From contig NZ_RCWT01000017.1 of assembly GCF_003688595.1 (NCBI RefSeq), positions 36,351 to 100,350 on the forward strand: 64,000 nt of DNA. The letters are read 5' to 3'. The position numbers were made by a program, and so were the translations under genes. The DNA comes from Sphingomonas sp. PP-F2F-G114-C0414 (GTDB taxonomy: Bacteria > Pseudomonadota > Alphaproteobacteria > Sphingomonadales > Sphingomonadaceae). Positions within the stretch are counted from its first letter, which is position 1; every line of letters begins with the position of its first letter. Below the pieces are notes generated by a model, which ran no database searches, was not told the DNA's origin, and was given only the letters and a program-made list of their open reading frames with translations. Positions 24,638 to 33,496 of the stretch are shown here, one piece after another.

Positions 24638-25970
24638 TTACAAAGCCAGCGCTTCATCGACGGCGCCGACCTGCGCCCCGTCGCGCAGGCCGAGAGCGTT
24701 GGTGAGGCCGGTGCGGCTGTCGGTATAGACGGCCGCGCTGGTTTTGGCCCTTCTGATCGCGACATACACCGAAGCCGCATCGACGGTGTTGGCCCTGAAC
24801 GACTCCAGATGCGCCAAGACCCGATCGCACGTCGCGCCGCCCGTCCTCGCGCTCGACGACCATGCTGGACCCCACGGGGTCGATCGCGACCACCTCGGCC
24901 GTGTCCCCGTTGTGCCGCTCAGCGCGGTAGTTGTTGCGGGTGAACTGCACCTTGTCGCCGGCCCTGAACTCCTGCTCGACCTCGACGAACGCCTCGGCCT
25001 GTGCGCTGCCCCAGCGGGCGGGTTGCCAGTCGTGGGCCTTGCCCTTGTCGGGGACGAGCCGGACGGTGCCGCGCTCGGCCTCGACCGCCTCCACGCGGTA
25101 GCCGATCCCGGCACGCGGCCGGCCCTTCTCCGACTTGCGGAACGCGACGATGTCGCCGGGCTGGTAGCTGGCCGCACGCTTGGCCTCGGCGCGGGTGAGT
25201 CCGCGCGATTCGAGTACGGTCGCAACCATGGCATCCTCGCCGAGCGTGCCATCGCGGACGAGCGCGGCGCGGATGGCGTCGATCAGCTCCTGCCGGCCCT
25301 GACGGGTCGGGTCGAGCACCAGCGTCCGGGCGCGGTCTTCGCGGTACAGCGCGGCGAAGTCGCGGGCGAGGACGGCTTGGCGGGTCTGGGTGTCGGGCTG
25401 TTCGACGACGCGCCCGCCTCCGGCGTCGAGCGCCGCGAATGCTGCCTGGGCGTTGCCGTCGAGCATGGCTTCGACGGCCTTGCGGGTCTCCGGGTTCGAT
25501 TGCCGGACGATTTCCTCCAGCCTGAACGTCGCCATGCCGTGGTCCTGGAGCTGGCCGAAGGCTCTGCCGGCTTCGACGGAGCCGAGCTGATCGACGTCGC
25601 CGACGAGGACGAGCCGGGCACCCTCGGCTCGGGCCTGGGCGAGCAGCGCCTCGGCGTCGCGGGCGCCGAGCATGGAGGCCTCGTCGACCACCCACACCTT
25701 GGGCGGGTGCTCGCCGCAGTCGATGGTGCTGGTGGTGCCGAGCATCCTGGCGACGGTCATGTGCTCGGTGCCGATCGCGTTGCCCAGCACGGACGCGGCA
25801 GTTGCGGTCGGTGCGAGCGCGCGGACCTCGAACCCCCGATCGCGGGCAGCTCGGGCGTAGGTGGCGAGAACGGTCGTGGTCTTGGCGGTGCCGGCGCTGC
25901 CCTGGATGCCGGTCACCGCGTGGGGCGATAGCAGCAGCCCCATGGTGGCGTCGCGCTTTCCCACCCGGTT
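24638..25970 (-). pseudogene. Conjugative relaxase (TraA/MobF type) helicase half, truncated and frameshifted, copy A
   Basis: The 5' relaxase half is missing. What remains starts near GLLLSPHAVTGIQGSAG and holds a RecD-like helicase: a Walker A with Ala in place of the usual second Gly (GSAGTAKT), KVWVVDEASMLGARDA as Walker B, LVLVGDVDQL and FRLEEIVRQ. Near 24850 a deletion relative to copy B removes about 20 codons and shifts the frame; the tail SVYVAIRRAKTSAAVYTDSR then continues in another frame to a TAA at 24638. It cannot make a relaxase. Confidence 0.8.
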
Positions 25971-26089
25971 CGTCTACGAACTGGCCTGGGCCGGCGAAGG
26001 CGAAGCCGGCGCGCCGTTCGTCATGGGGCTGATCGACGTCGATGCGTTGCGGGGGCAACGCCCCGCTCAGGACAGGTATGACGACGAAC

Positions 26090-26149
26090 GGTCGGGGTCG
26101 GATGGCGATCGGTCGGCCCCTGGTCGGGGTGCAGTCGGGCCTCGGTCGG
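26090..26149. repeat. Cluster of five GGTCGG hexamers
   Basis: GGTCGG occurs at 26090, 26096, 26111, 26122 and 26144, with related GTCGGG between. It lies in the 230-bp gap between the broken relaxase and the recombinase gene, where I see no gene. It could be protein-binding repeats or chance in GC-rich DNA. Confidence 0.3.
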
Positions 26150-26285
26150 TGAACGGTGGCCCCCTCGAATCCACCAAAACCGCAGGTATCGTGCGGCCTC
26201 CAGCGCCGTGTCCCGCGCCGTCCCCGGAAACCACGCCGTCGGTCGCTGGCGGCGAACGCCGGTCATACGCCCACGCTGCCCGCTG

Positions 26286-27313
26286 ATGCCGCGCCGCGCG
26301 CTTCCCCCGCTGCCGGGTCGGCACGATCCGGACAGCCTTGCTTCGCACATGGAGCGGTTCCTGTCGGCGCTCGCGGTGCGCAACTACTCACCGGCCACCA
26401 TCTTGGACCGACGCCACAGCGTGGCGACGTTCATCCTGTGGTGCGGCGAACGCGGCATCGAGCGGCCCTATGAAGTGACCAAGCCGATCCTGGAGCGGTT
26501 CCAGCGCCACCTCTATTATCACCGCAAGAGCAACGGCGAGCCGCTGACGTTCCGCACGCAGGCAGCCCGGATGGTCCCCCTGCGCGCCTGGTCAAATGGC
26601 TCGCGCGCGAGAATCATATCGAGAATCGTATCCTGTCCAACCCGGCCTCCGAGCTGGAGTTGCCGCGTCCTGAGCGGCGTCTGCCGGCCGTAGTGTTGAC
26701 GGCCGAGGAAGCCGAGGCGGTAATGGCGGTGCCGGACATCGCGGTGCCGCTCGGCCTTCGCGACCGCGCCATGCTGGAGCTGCTCTACGCGACTGCGATC
26801 CGGCGCGGCGAGCTGATCGCGCTCAAACTGTATGACGTGGACTATGCCCGTTCGACGCTCATCGTCCGGCAGGGCAAGGGCAACAAGGACCGGGTGGTGC
26901 CGCTCGGCGAGCGCGCCAAGGCCTGGCCGGTCGCCTACCGCGACCGCGTGCGTCCCGGCCTGGTGGTCGGCCGCGACCCCGGCACGCTGTTCCTCAGCCG
27001 CGACGGGCATGCGCTGGAAGCCAAGCGCCTGTCGGAGAAGGTGCGCGGCCACGTCGCCACGGCCGGCATCGGCAAGCCCGGCTCGTGCCATCTGCTGCGC
27101 CACACGGCCGCGACGCTGATGCTGGAGGGCGGGGCCGATATCCGGTTCATCCAGGCCCTGCTCGGCCATGAAAGCCTGGAGACGAGGCAGATCTACACCC
27201 GCGTGTCGATCGCCAAGCTGGCCGAGATCCACGCCGCCACGCACCCCGGCGCGCGCCTGGTCCGCGACCGTGCCCTCCTGGACGCCGCGCTCGCCGACGA
27301 CGGCAAGGACTGA
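26286..27313 (+). pseudogene. XerC/D-like tyrosine recombinase split by a single-base frameshift
   Basis: The first frame gives the N-terminal SAM-like domain (FLSALAVRNYSPATI, FILWCGERGIERPYEV). The second frame from about 26595 gives the rest: KWLARENHIENRILSNPAS and the catalytic domain with Arg in TAIRRGELIAL, HLLRHTAAT, LLGHESLETRQIYTRV. The frames join if one T is restored in tggtcaaatgg at about 26591-26597. All catalytic residues are in the second frame. A recent inactivation or a sequencing error are both possible. Confidence 0.75.
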
Positions 27314-27363
27314 ATAGCCCAGAGGCTATGGACAAATTATAGCCTGGGAGGTATATAGCGCCC

Positions 27364-27726
27364 ATGCCGTGGATGGTCAGCAATCATGATGCGTTCGACC
27401 CCGAATACGATCTGCTGCCCGAAGCGGTTCAGGACGAGCTGCTGGCGCTGACCGGCCTGTTGGAGGTCTATGGTCCCCAGCTCGGTCGCCCGCACGCTGA
27501 CACACTCTCCGGCTCGAAGCACAAGAACATGAAGGAGCTGCGGTTCGATGCCGATGGTGGTGTGTGGCGCGTGGCGTTCGCGTTCGATCCCGAGCGGCAG
27601 GCGATCGTGTTGGTTGCGGGCGACAAGGCAGGTGTGGCGCATAAGCGGTTCTACAAGAGCCTGATCGCCAAGGCCGACAAGCGGTTCGACAAGCATCTGG
27701 CGGCGCTGGTCGCGAAGGAGAAATGA
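27364..27726 (+). CDS. HigB/RelE-type toxin (phage-derived Gp49-like)
   Basis: 120 residues with LGRPHADTLSGSKHKNMKELRFDADGG read as two pieces typical of the Gp49-like HigB family, followed by WRVAFAFDPERQAIVLVAGDKAG and a Lys-rich C-terminus with FYKSLIAKAD. Such toxins are ribosome-dependent mRNA endonucleases. The gene overlaps the antitoxin gene by 4 bp. The toxin-first order is the HigBA arrangement. Confidence 0.85.
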   Translation: MPWMVSNHDAFDPEYDLLPEAVQDELLALTGLLEVYGPQLGRPHADTLSGSKHKNMKELRFDADGGVWRVAFAFDPERQAIVLVAGDKAGVAHKRFYKSLIAKADKRFDKHLAALVAKEK

Positions 27727-28049
27727 TGATGGGACGCACGCATAGCGAGATCATGGCAGCCATGCCCGAGGAGCGCCGTCGTCGTATCGAGGCCCGCACG
27801 GCCGAACTGGTCGGCGAGGTCGAAGGGTTGAAAGCCCTGCGACAGCTTGCCGAGCGCAGCCAGGTCGAGATGGCGACCACGCTCAAGATCAAGCAGCCCT
27901 CCGTTCACAAGATCGAGCGCCAGACCGATCTCTATCTCTCCACGCTGCGCCGCTATGTGGAAGCTGCTGGCGGGACGCTTGAACTGCGCGTCGAGCTGCC
28001 CGGCAAGGGGGTCATGCACCTGACCGGGGTCGGCGACCTCCACGGCTGA
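27723..28049 (+). CDS. HigA-type XRE antitoxin
   Basis: 108 residues. The HTH is LRQLAERSQVEMATTLKIKQ plus PSVHKIERQTD in the middle, preceded by a helical region and followed by a beta-like tail GGTLELRVELPG. It neutralises the overlapping upstream toxin and probably represses the pair's promoter near 27320-27360. GC content is chromosomal, unlike the RHS genes beside it. Confidence 0.85.
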   Translation: MMMGRTHSEIMAAMPEERRRRIEARTAELVGEVEGLKALRQLAERSQVEMATTLKIKQPSVHKIERQTDLYLSTLRRYVEAAGGTLELRVELPGKGVMHLTGVGDLHG

Positions 28050-28255
28050 TCGCCATCCTTCTCAGCCGCCTGCCCCCGCGCGCGTCCGCGCGCATGATGC
28101 TGGTCACGTTCTTTGACAGCCGCATCGCGGCACTGAAAACCGCCTCAAGGCGAATCTGGCATGCTGCCCGATCGCGTCCCCCGCGTGTGCGCGTAAGCCG
28201 CTGCACCGCCTCGGGAAAACCGCATCGGTAGGACCGAACCGCATCAAGCGGGCCT

Positions 28256-28861
28256 GTTGTCGCAAACAATACGGTCAATGGGCGTGATCCCACGGGAATG
28301 TATGATTGTGCAGGAAGTAAGGGGGAGTGCCGTGCGGTCGCGGCGCTAGCCAAAGGGCTGGATGGAGCAGCTAATTCTCGTAAGATCAGTAGCGACCAGC
28401 GGGCGACGCTAAGAAGCGCATCGGACGCTCTTGGTAAGGCTGGCGATCATAATGGAGTTACTGTTAATGTCCAAGATCTTGGTAAAACTGCGGATGGCAA
28501 ATTAATTATGGGCCAGGATGACGCTAGCTCAAACACTTTAACTTTGAATACCAATGCCATATCGCAGGTCGCTGGGTCTGAGGGATGGAAGAGCGCTTTT
28601 GTTGCTGGCGTTAGCACGGTCGGGCATGAGGTAAGACATCTGCAGGACGGGTCTATACCTAGTGGCGATTATGACAAACGGATGAAGACTGAAGCGAATG
28701 GGTATGGTGTCAGCTCGTCAGTTGATCAGGACTTTGGAATGCCCGGCATCAATGGGCGGCAGATACAGAACGGAGCGGTCGCATCATGTGCCCAAGCGAC
28801 TGGTCTATTCAGCGCATGCCAGGATTCGTCACGGCGCCTTTATCCAGGGGAATATCGATAG
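28256..28861 (+). pseudogene. Orphan RHS C-terminal toxin with metallopeptidase-like HEVRH motif
   Basis: The frame begins in the RHS junction VVANNTVNGRDPTG, aligned with VANDPVNGRDPDG of the full RHS protein, but there is no RHS core before it. The toxin part, ~190 residues, has GHEVRHLQDG, a HExxH zinc-protease signature, then KTEANGYG, which could hold a third ligand Glu. It may be expressed from the ATG at 28298 or be silent until recombined. An immunity-like gene follows. AT-rich, like the main RHS gene. Confidence 0.7.
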
Positions 28862-29225
28862 GATTGCTGTTGGCGTTCGTTACCACCGGTTGTGGGTCCC
28901 AAAGTTTCGACCTGAATCGCTGCTGGAATATTAAAGAACTTAAGGATGGATTCAGAATATCTGGCGACGCTATAATTGGAGCCAGTTCATTCGCTAGGCT
29001 GTTAATGCTTCCTGTTAATTGCGAGGGTATAGGCTTTATTGCTGAAATACTGATGGGACGTTGAGTATCCATTCAGGAAGCTCAAAGGACTCGATAGAAA
29101 CCACGTTTTTCCAAGCGAATGTCTATGGTGTTGTAAAAGGCACCGCGCAAGGAAGACCGATGATGGTGTTAAAGAAGATCGATAATGTTGCTAAAATTAG
29201 GCCGGCATGGCTTCGGTCTAATTGA
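28816..29225 (+). pseudogene. Probable lipoprotein immunity gene for the orphan toxin, frameshifted
   Basis: It starts MPGFVTAPLSRG inside the end of the toxin gene. A hydrophobic segment with lipobox-like FVTTGC suggests a lipoprotein, fitting immunity to a toxin that acts in the periplasm. The frame stops at 29064, but the adjacent frame continues sensibly (SIHSGSSKDSIETTFFQANV, VVKGTAQGRPMMVLKKI) to 29225. One indel near 29045-29061 would join them into ~135 residues. Confidence 0.5.
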
Positions 29226-29850
29226 TTCCGGTGTGGTCGTTATGTCCTGATCGATGGCCCCGACCTGCATGCCATTGCGCAAGCCAAGGGCCTCGGTGAG
29301 GCCGGCGCGGCTGTCGGTGTAGACGGCCGCACCGGTCCGGGCGCGACTGATCGCGACATAGACGGAGGATGCATCGACGGTGTTGGCGCGGAAGCATTCC
29401 AGATGCGCCAAGCCCAGATCGCACGTCGCCGCTTGGGCGCTGGTGATGGTCCGCACCCAACCGGGCCGGACGTGGCGGTCGGCAAGGTGCGCCAAGTCGA
29501 GCATGTCGCGCCGCCCGTCCTCGCGCTCGACCACCATGTCGGAGCCGGCGGGGTCGATCGCGACGACCTCGGCGGTGTGTCCGTTGAGCCGATCGGCGCG
29601 GTAGTTGTTGCAGGTTAACTGGATGCGGTCGCCTGCGCGACCTCGGTGAAGGCCTCGGCGACATCCGCGCCCCAGCGCGCTCGCTGCCAGCCGATGGGCT
29701 TGGGGGCAGCGCGCGCCTTGGCTGATTTCTTGGGCATGAGCCGCACGGTGCCGGTCGCGGGGTCGACGGCCTCGACGCGGTGCCCGACGCCGGCACGTGG
29801 GCGCCCCTTGCCGCCCTTGCGGAACGTGACGATGGCACCAGGCTGCGATC
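29169..29850 (-). pseudogene. Relaxase C-terminal tail, copy B
   Basis: Homologous to the end of copy A: RPRAGVGHRVEAVDPATGTV, a frame change near 29635, QLTCNNYRADRLNGHTAEVV, VVEREDGRRDMLDLAHLADR and SVYVAISRARTGAAVYTDSR. It keeps the ~20-codon stretch missing from copy A. Only about 200 codons of the tail remain, broken by a frameshift. Both copies lie on the minus strand just after an RHS toxin/immunity pair, so the unit appears duplicated. Confidence 0.75.
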
Positions 29851-30129
29851 AGTATCACTGGGAACGACGGTTGCCGGGCAGCGTCGGACCAGTGTCAATA
29901 TCCACGACGACGTGAGCGAGGCCAACTTCGTTGCGATGCGCGGACAGCGCGATGCTGGCCTGTCCGTTCCCGAGCTGCTGTTGCCTTCGATCCAAGTCAA
30001 CATCCCTGCCGGCCATCTCCGTAAAGCAGAGGCCAACGGCGTCACCTACCTGCGTGTCCCGGTCAAGTGGCGAGCCGACCATCAATAATGCGATCGGTAC
30101 ACCGTTGCCACCGCGGTAGGGGCGGGAAC
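29851..30129. other. Gap between relaxase tail and IS remnant, no recognised gene
   Basis: A plus-strand frame reads RTSVNIHDDVSEANFVAMRG and ELLLPSIQVNIPAGHL with plausible codon use, ending near 30088, but it has no start of its own because it continues from the antisense of the relaxase tail. It may be a gene fragment; family unknown. Confidence 0.3.
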
Positions 30130-30417
30130 TTAGCGTAACTTTCCAAGCATCCTCTTACCGGTCCCCAAGAACGTGCGCCGGTGCATCGCAGGGAGCGGCG
30201 GACCGTGCGCAATCGTGGCGTCCGCAAGCGCGGACCGGGCACGCGGGCGCCGATGGCGATCCCGCAGGAACCAAATAAGCGCCAGTCGCTCGACTTCGTA
30301 TCGGACTCGTTGGCCTGCAGCCTGCGGTTCCGTAGACGGGTAATTCCTCTCGTTATCGAAAACCATCCGCACCGCTTCCTCGCGGACCTCTAGCGGAACC
30401 ATGTTCGTCGTGGCCAC
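30130..30417 (-). pseudogene. Degenerate IS3-type OrfA fragment
   Basis: The start PLEVREEAVRMVFDNERNYPS resembles the N-terminal helix of IS3-family OrfA proteins. The frame then degenerates, and no OrfB or ends are found. Remnant only. Confidence 0.5.
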
Positions 30418-30497
30418 ATCTCTCAGGAGTTGGAGCCTCCGACGAACCCGAGGTGGTTAAGTAAAAATAACATGTATGCAAATATTTATTCAGTATA

Positions 30498-31691
30498 CTA
30501 TGAAGAACCACCTCCTATCATGTTATTCGCTCCCGAGTTGACGATATTATTAGCTACACCACTATAAGAGTTTGATTGAATATTAACTCGCTGAGAGTTC
30601 GGACGTAAATATATCGCTGTCACCAAAGGCCCACTGAACACGTTGCCGGTGATTACACCCGAGGCTCCCTGATAAGGACCAATGTGAATTCCGTCTTGAT
30701 TCGTCGCTCCAGTATCGGTTGGAAAAGCATTTCCGATAATGGAAAATTGATATGGCTTAATTATATCAATCGCAATCTTTCCAGACAACCTTGCTCCGTA
30801 AAAGCTGTTTCCGGTGATTGAAACGCCGTCAATTAATCCTCCTATATATATATCGGAGATCGAGCTATTAAATTGACTCGAACTAATCGCAAGCTGATCA
30901 TTGCCGACGTTTTTATCTGATAGAAACACGCCGAAACCGTTCCCAACGAAATTGCTTGATGTTATCTGAAGTCCCTGGAGATAGTCCCCATATACTATAC
31001 CATAGTGACAAAAATTAAACTGGCTTCCTATAATATTTATCTGAATTGGGAATACAGCGACCGTTCCGCGGTCAATAAAACAAGTCCCCTCAGTTGCAAA
31101 ACTGGCTCCGTTAGTACTACCAATTATTGTATCATTTGTCAGATTTGTATTGGATATCTGATATAGGTTTATTCCGATGCCCCAACGTGATGTTTTATCT
31201 GTATAGCCGTCAGCTCCACGGACAGTAACTTGGTCTATATGACTCTGCGCACTATTTATACTGTTGGAAAAATTATTGACGGCTATCCCATTCGTCGAAT
31301 TACTTTTTGCAGTGGTCACTACACTAAGGCGGTCTATGTGGAAACTCTGATCCGGAGAATTTATATTTATAACCAATCCATCTGACCCTGATGGAAAACG
31401 AAGTTCGGTCGTATCGGATCCGTCTCCTTTAATGGTCACACTCGAGTTTGGGCTGGAATTTGGAAGACTTACAAATAGTCGTGTTGTGAAGGAATACCGG
31501 CCGGATGGAAAATAAACACATATATGTGTTCCGTCGGTTGCCGCGACCGCGTCCGTGAAGGCGGTGTTGCTTGGCGAGGATCCAGATGGGTCAGCACCAT
31601 AGGCGGTGATATTTTGGCAGGCAGTTACTGCCTGAGCAGAAGACGGCATATAGAGTAATATTAAAAAGAGAATAATAAAAAATCTCGTCAT
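30498..31691 (-). CDS. Secreted pectate-lyase-like beta-helix protein
   Basis: 397 residues from MTRFFIILFL (AGGCAGGAC upstream); the frame is open further upstream but lacks signals. Signal peptide cleavage is near SSAQAV. The N-terminal ITAYGADPSGSSPSNTAF is the usual opening of pectate-lyase-3/phage tailspike type helices, followed by repeating rungs (ITSSNFVGNGFGVFL, VSITGNSFYG, GVITGNVFSG). Polysaccharide binding or cleavage outside the cell is likely, substrate unknown. Strongly AT-rich. A second beta-helix exoprotein of different N-terminal architecture is at 8964. Confidence 0.75.
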   Translation of the reverse strand: MTRFFIILFLILLYMPSSAQAVTACQNITAYGADPSGSSPSNTAFTDAVAATDGTHICVYFPSGRYSFTTRLFVSLPNSSPNSSVTIKGDGSDTTELRFPSGSDGLVININSPDQSFHIDRLSVVTTAKSNSTNGIAVNNFSNSINSAQSHIDQVTVRGADGYTDKTSRWGIGINLYQISNTNLTNDTIIGSTNGASFATEGTCFIDRGTVAVFPIQINIIGSQFNFCHYGIVYGDYLQGLQITSSNFVGNGFGVFLSDKNVGNDQLAISSSQFNSSISDIYIGGLIDGVSITGNSFYGARLSGKIAIDIIKPYQFSIIGNAFPTDTGATNQDGIHIGPYQGASGVITGNVFSGPLVTAIYLRPNSQRVNIQSNSYSGVANNIVNSGANNMIGGGSS

Positions 31692-32190
31692 ATTATGTCC
31701 TGCCTTATTAATATGCGATTTAAGATACGATCTGAGCTGCCCACATGCCAAGTCAAGTGGATAACGCCGGACAAGGCTGCCAGCAGCTCGCGTTTTGGTT
31801 ACCTTGCTGCGTGCCACGCTGTGGACGCTTTCGCTACGGTAGGAGCCAGACGGGCTATGCGCTTCAGCAAATCCGCCACTCGGTTTGCCAGCTGAGACTT
31901 TTAAGGCATCGTCAAGCCACACCATGGCCGTTTTTTGACATGCAAGCCCCTCCTGCTGGGTCGATCATCGAGGGTTGCATATGGCAGGCGGTGTGTCGTG
32001 CACGACTCGTGCTCGCGATAAAACAATCGTGATAGAAAGAATTCTGCCTCTCGATGCTGAATTTGCTAATAGTATCCGATTTCGATCGCGTAACGTCGGC
32101 GTAATTCGCTGAGCGTTTGCCTATGTTCGCAACAGGAAGATTATGATAAAAAGCGATATAATAGGGCGAGGCGGTCAAATGGAGTACTTT
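31692..32190. other. 500-bp divergent intergenic region
   Basis: It lies between the beta-helix gene and the MucR-like gene, which read away from each other, so it should carry both promoters. No gene, repeat or clear operator was recognised. Upstream of the MucR-like ATG, GGAG with 6-base spacing supports the start at 32191. Confidence 0.4.
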
Positions 32191-32691
32191 ATGCCTGACG
32201 AAAGCTACCAGACCGACTCCTTGGAACTGGCAACCGAGTTGACGATTGCGTGGCTCCGCAATCCTAGTACCCGTACCTCCGCCGAGGACGTTCCAGCGTT
32301 CCTGATGCAAATGCATAGCAGCGTTCAGTCGCTTGTGGATGGTTCGCAAACTCCAGAAACTGCAGCCGAAGAGGTCCAGGAGTATGTCGGCGCCGTCACG
32401 GCTCGCAAATCGCTTGCCAACCCGGATCACATTATCAGCATGATCGATGGCAAGCCGTACAAGACCTTACGGGGCCATCTCTCGACCAATGGCATGACGC
32501 CCGCCGAATATCGCGAGCGCTACAATCTCAAAGCCGATTACCCAATGGTCGCTGCGACATACTCGGAAAGCCGTCGCGCTATGGCGAAAAAGATCGGCCT
32601 GGGTCGCAAGCCTGCTCAGACGAGCGCAGCGAAGGCAGGGGCAGCCAAGCCCGCACCGCGCAAGCGCAAGGCTGAAGACGCGGTAGAGTAG
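32191..32691 (+). CDS. MucR/Ros-family transcriptional regulator lacking zinc ligands
   Basis: 166 residues from MPDESYQTD, chosen because GGAG lies 7 bases upstream. The C-terminal half is strongly MucR-like: ARKSLANPDHIISMIDGKPY, TLRGHLSTNGMTPAEYRERY, DYPMVAATYSESRRAMAKK. MucR proteins bind AT-rich DNA and control exopolysaccharide, motility and symbiosis genes. The zinc-finger Cys positions and the last His are not kept (ISMID, STNG), as in some zinc-free Ros homologues. A Lys/Ala tail follows. It may silence AT-rich island genes; that is inference. Confidence 0.85.
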   Translation: MPDESYQTDSLELATELTIAWLRNPSTRTSAEDVPAFLMQMHSSVQSLVDGSQTPETAAEEVQEYVGAVTARKSLANPDHIISMIDGKPYKTLRGHLSTNGMTPAEYRERYNLKADYPMVAATYSESRRAMAKKIGLGRKPAQTSAAKAGAAKPAPRKRKAEDAVE

Positions 32692-32695
32692 CCTC

Positions 32696-32725
32696 GAGCT
32701 GGCCTTCAGCGATGAAGGCCAGCTC
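32696..32725 (+). terminator. Perfect 13-bp hairpin after the MucR-like gene
   Basis: GAGCTGGCCTTCA and its exact reverse complement are separated by GCGA, starting 5 bases after the stop codon. There is no T run after it, so termination is likely but not proven. Confidence 0.7.
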
Positions 32726-33006
32726 CCTGGCTTGCTATCTCTTCTGCTCGTCCTCCGGCACGCCGCTGTAGCGCGCTGCTTTCTTCTCGCTCGGTTTGCG
32801 TCGAGGCTATTGGGTCGCTTGTGATCGTCACACGCCTAAAGGATGAGCAGCAGGGATAGCGACACAAAACCCATTTATATTGCGATATGATGGCCTTGAG
32901 CGTTGTCCCTTGTCAGGCTGAAACCCTCTATGATTTCGCGGTTATCCCAGATCGTCAGATCAAGTCCCGACATTCTGCCGGACCCTTCGACTATCGACCG
33001 TTCTTA

Positions 33007-33496
33007 GGGTCACGACTCATTGATCAGAGCCAGAAGTTGACGGTGCCGGCGAGCGCGATAGCGGAAAAGAAGACGGTCGTGCATCGATCGTAACAGCTAG
33101 CGACGCGGCGCCAGTCTTTCAGGCGGCCGAACATGATCTCAATGCGACTGCGGCTTCGGTAGCGGCGCTTATCGTATTTGATAGGGACGTTCCGGGATTT
33201 TCGGCCCGGAATGCATTGCGTTATGCCCTTTGCCTGAAGGGCGTCCCTGTACCATTCTGCGTCGTAGCCGCGGTCGCCCAGCATCCACTGCGCTTTGGGT
33301 AGACCGTCGAGCAGCGCGGCAGCGCCGGTGTAGTCGCTGACTTGGCCCGCGGTCATGAAGAAGCTGAGCGGTCTACCTTCTGCATCGGTGACGGCGTGCA
33401 TCTTCGTATTCATACTGCCTTTGGTGCGACCGATGAGGCGCCCAAAGGCCCCCTTTTAACCCGCAGGCTCGATGCCGTGCAGTGTGCTTTCAGGTA
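33007..33496 (-). mobile_element. Truncated second copy of the IS5-family element
   Basis: Begins gggtcacgactcattgatca like the complete copy at 7.2 kb and follows it with small differences, then similarity ends at about 33496 inside OrfA. No right inverted repeat, so it is not mobile alone. The 315 bp before it, back to the MucR-like stop, hold only the hairpin and no recognised gene. Confidence 0.85.
33024..33413 (-). CDS. IS5-family transposase second frame, in truncated element
   Basis: 129 residues with LGDRGYDAEWYRD and YRSRSRIEIMFGRLKDWRR, nearly the same as the OrfB at 7177. The OrfA part is cut, so the first catalytic Asp is missing and no active transposase can be made. Confidence 0.75.
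   Translation of the reverse strand: MNTKMHAVTDAEGRPLSFFMTAGQVSDYTGAAALLDGLPKAQWMLGDRGYDAEWYRDALQAKGITQCIPGRKSRNVPIKYDKRRYRSRSRIEIMFGRLKDWRRVASCYDRCTTVFFSAIALAGTVNFWL

Noticed and set aside
24744..25931. 395-codon plus-strand open frame opposite relaxase copy A
   Set aside because: Shadow frame; the helicase motifs are all on the minus strand.
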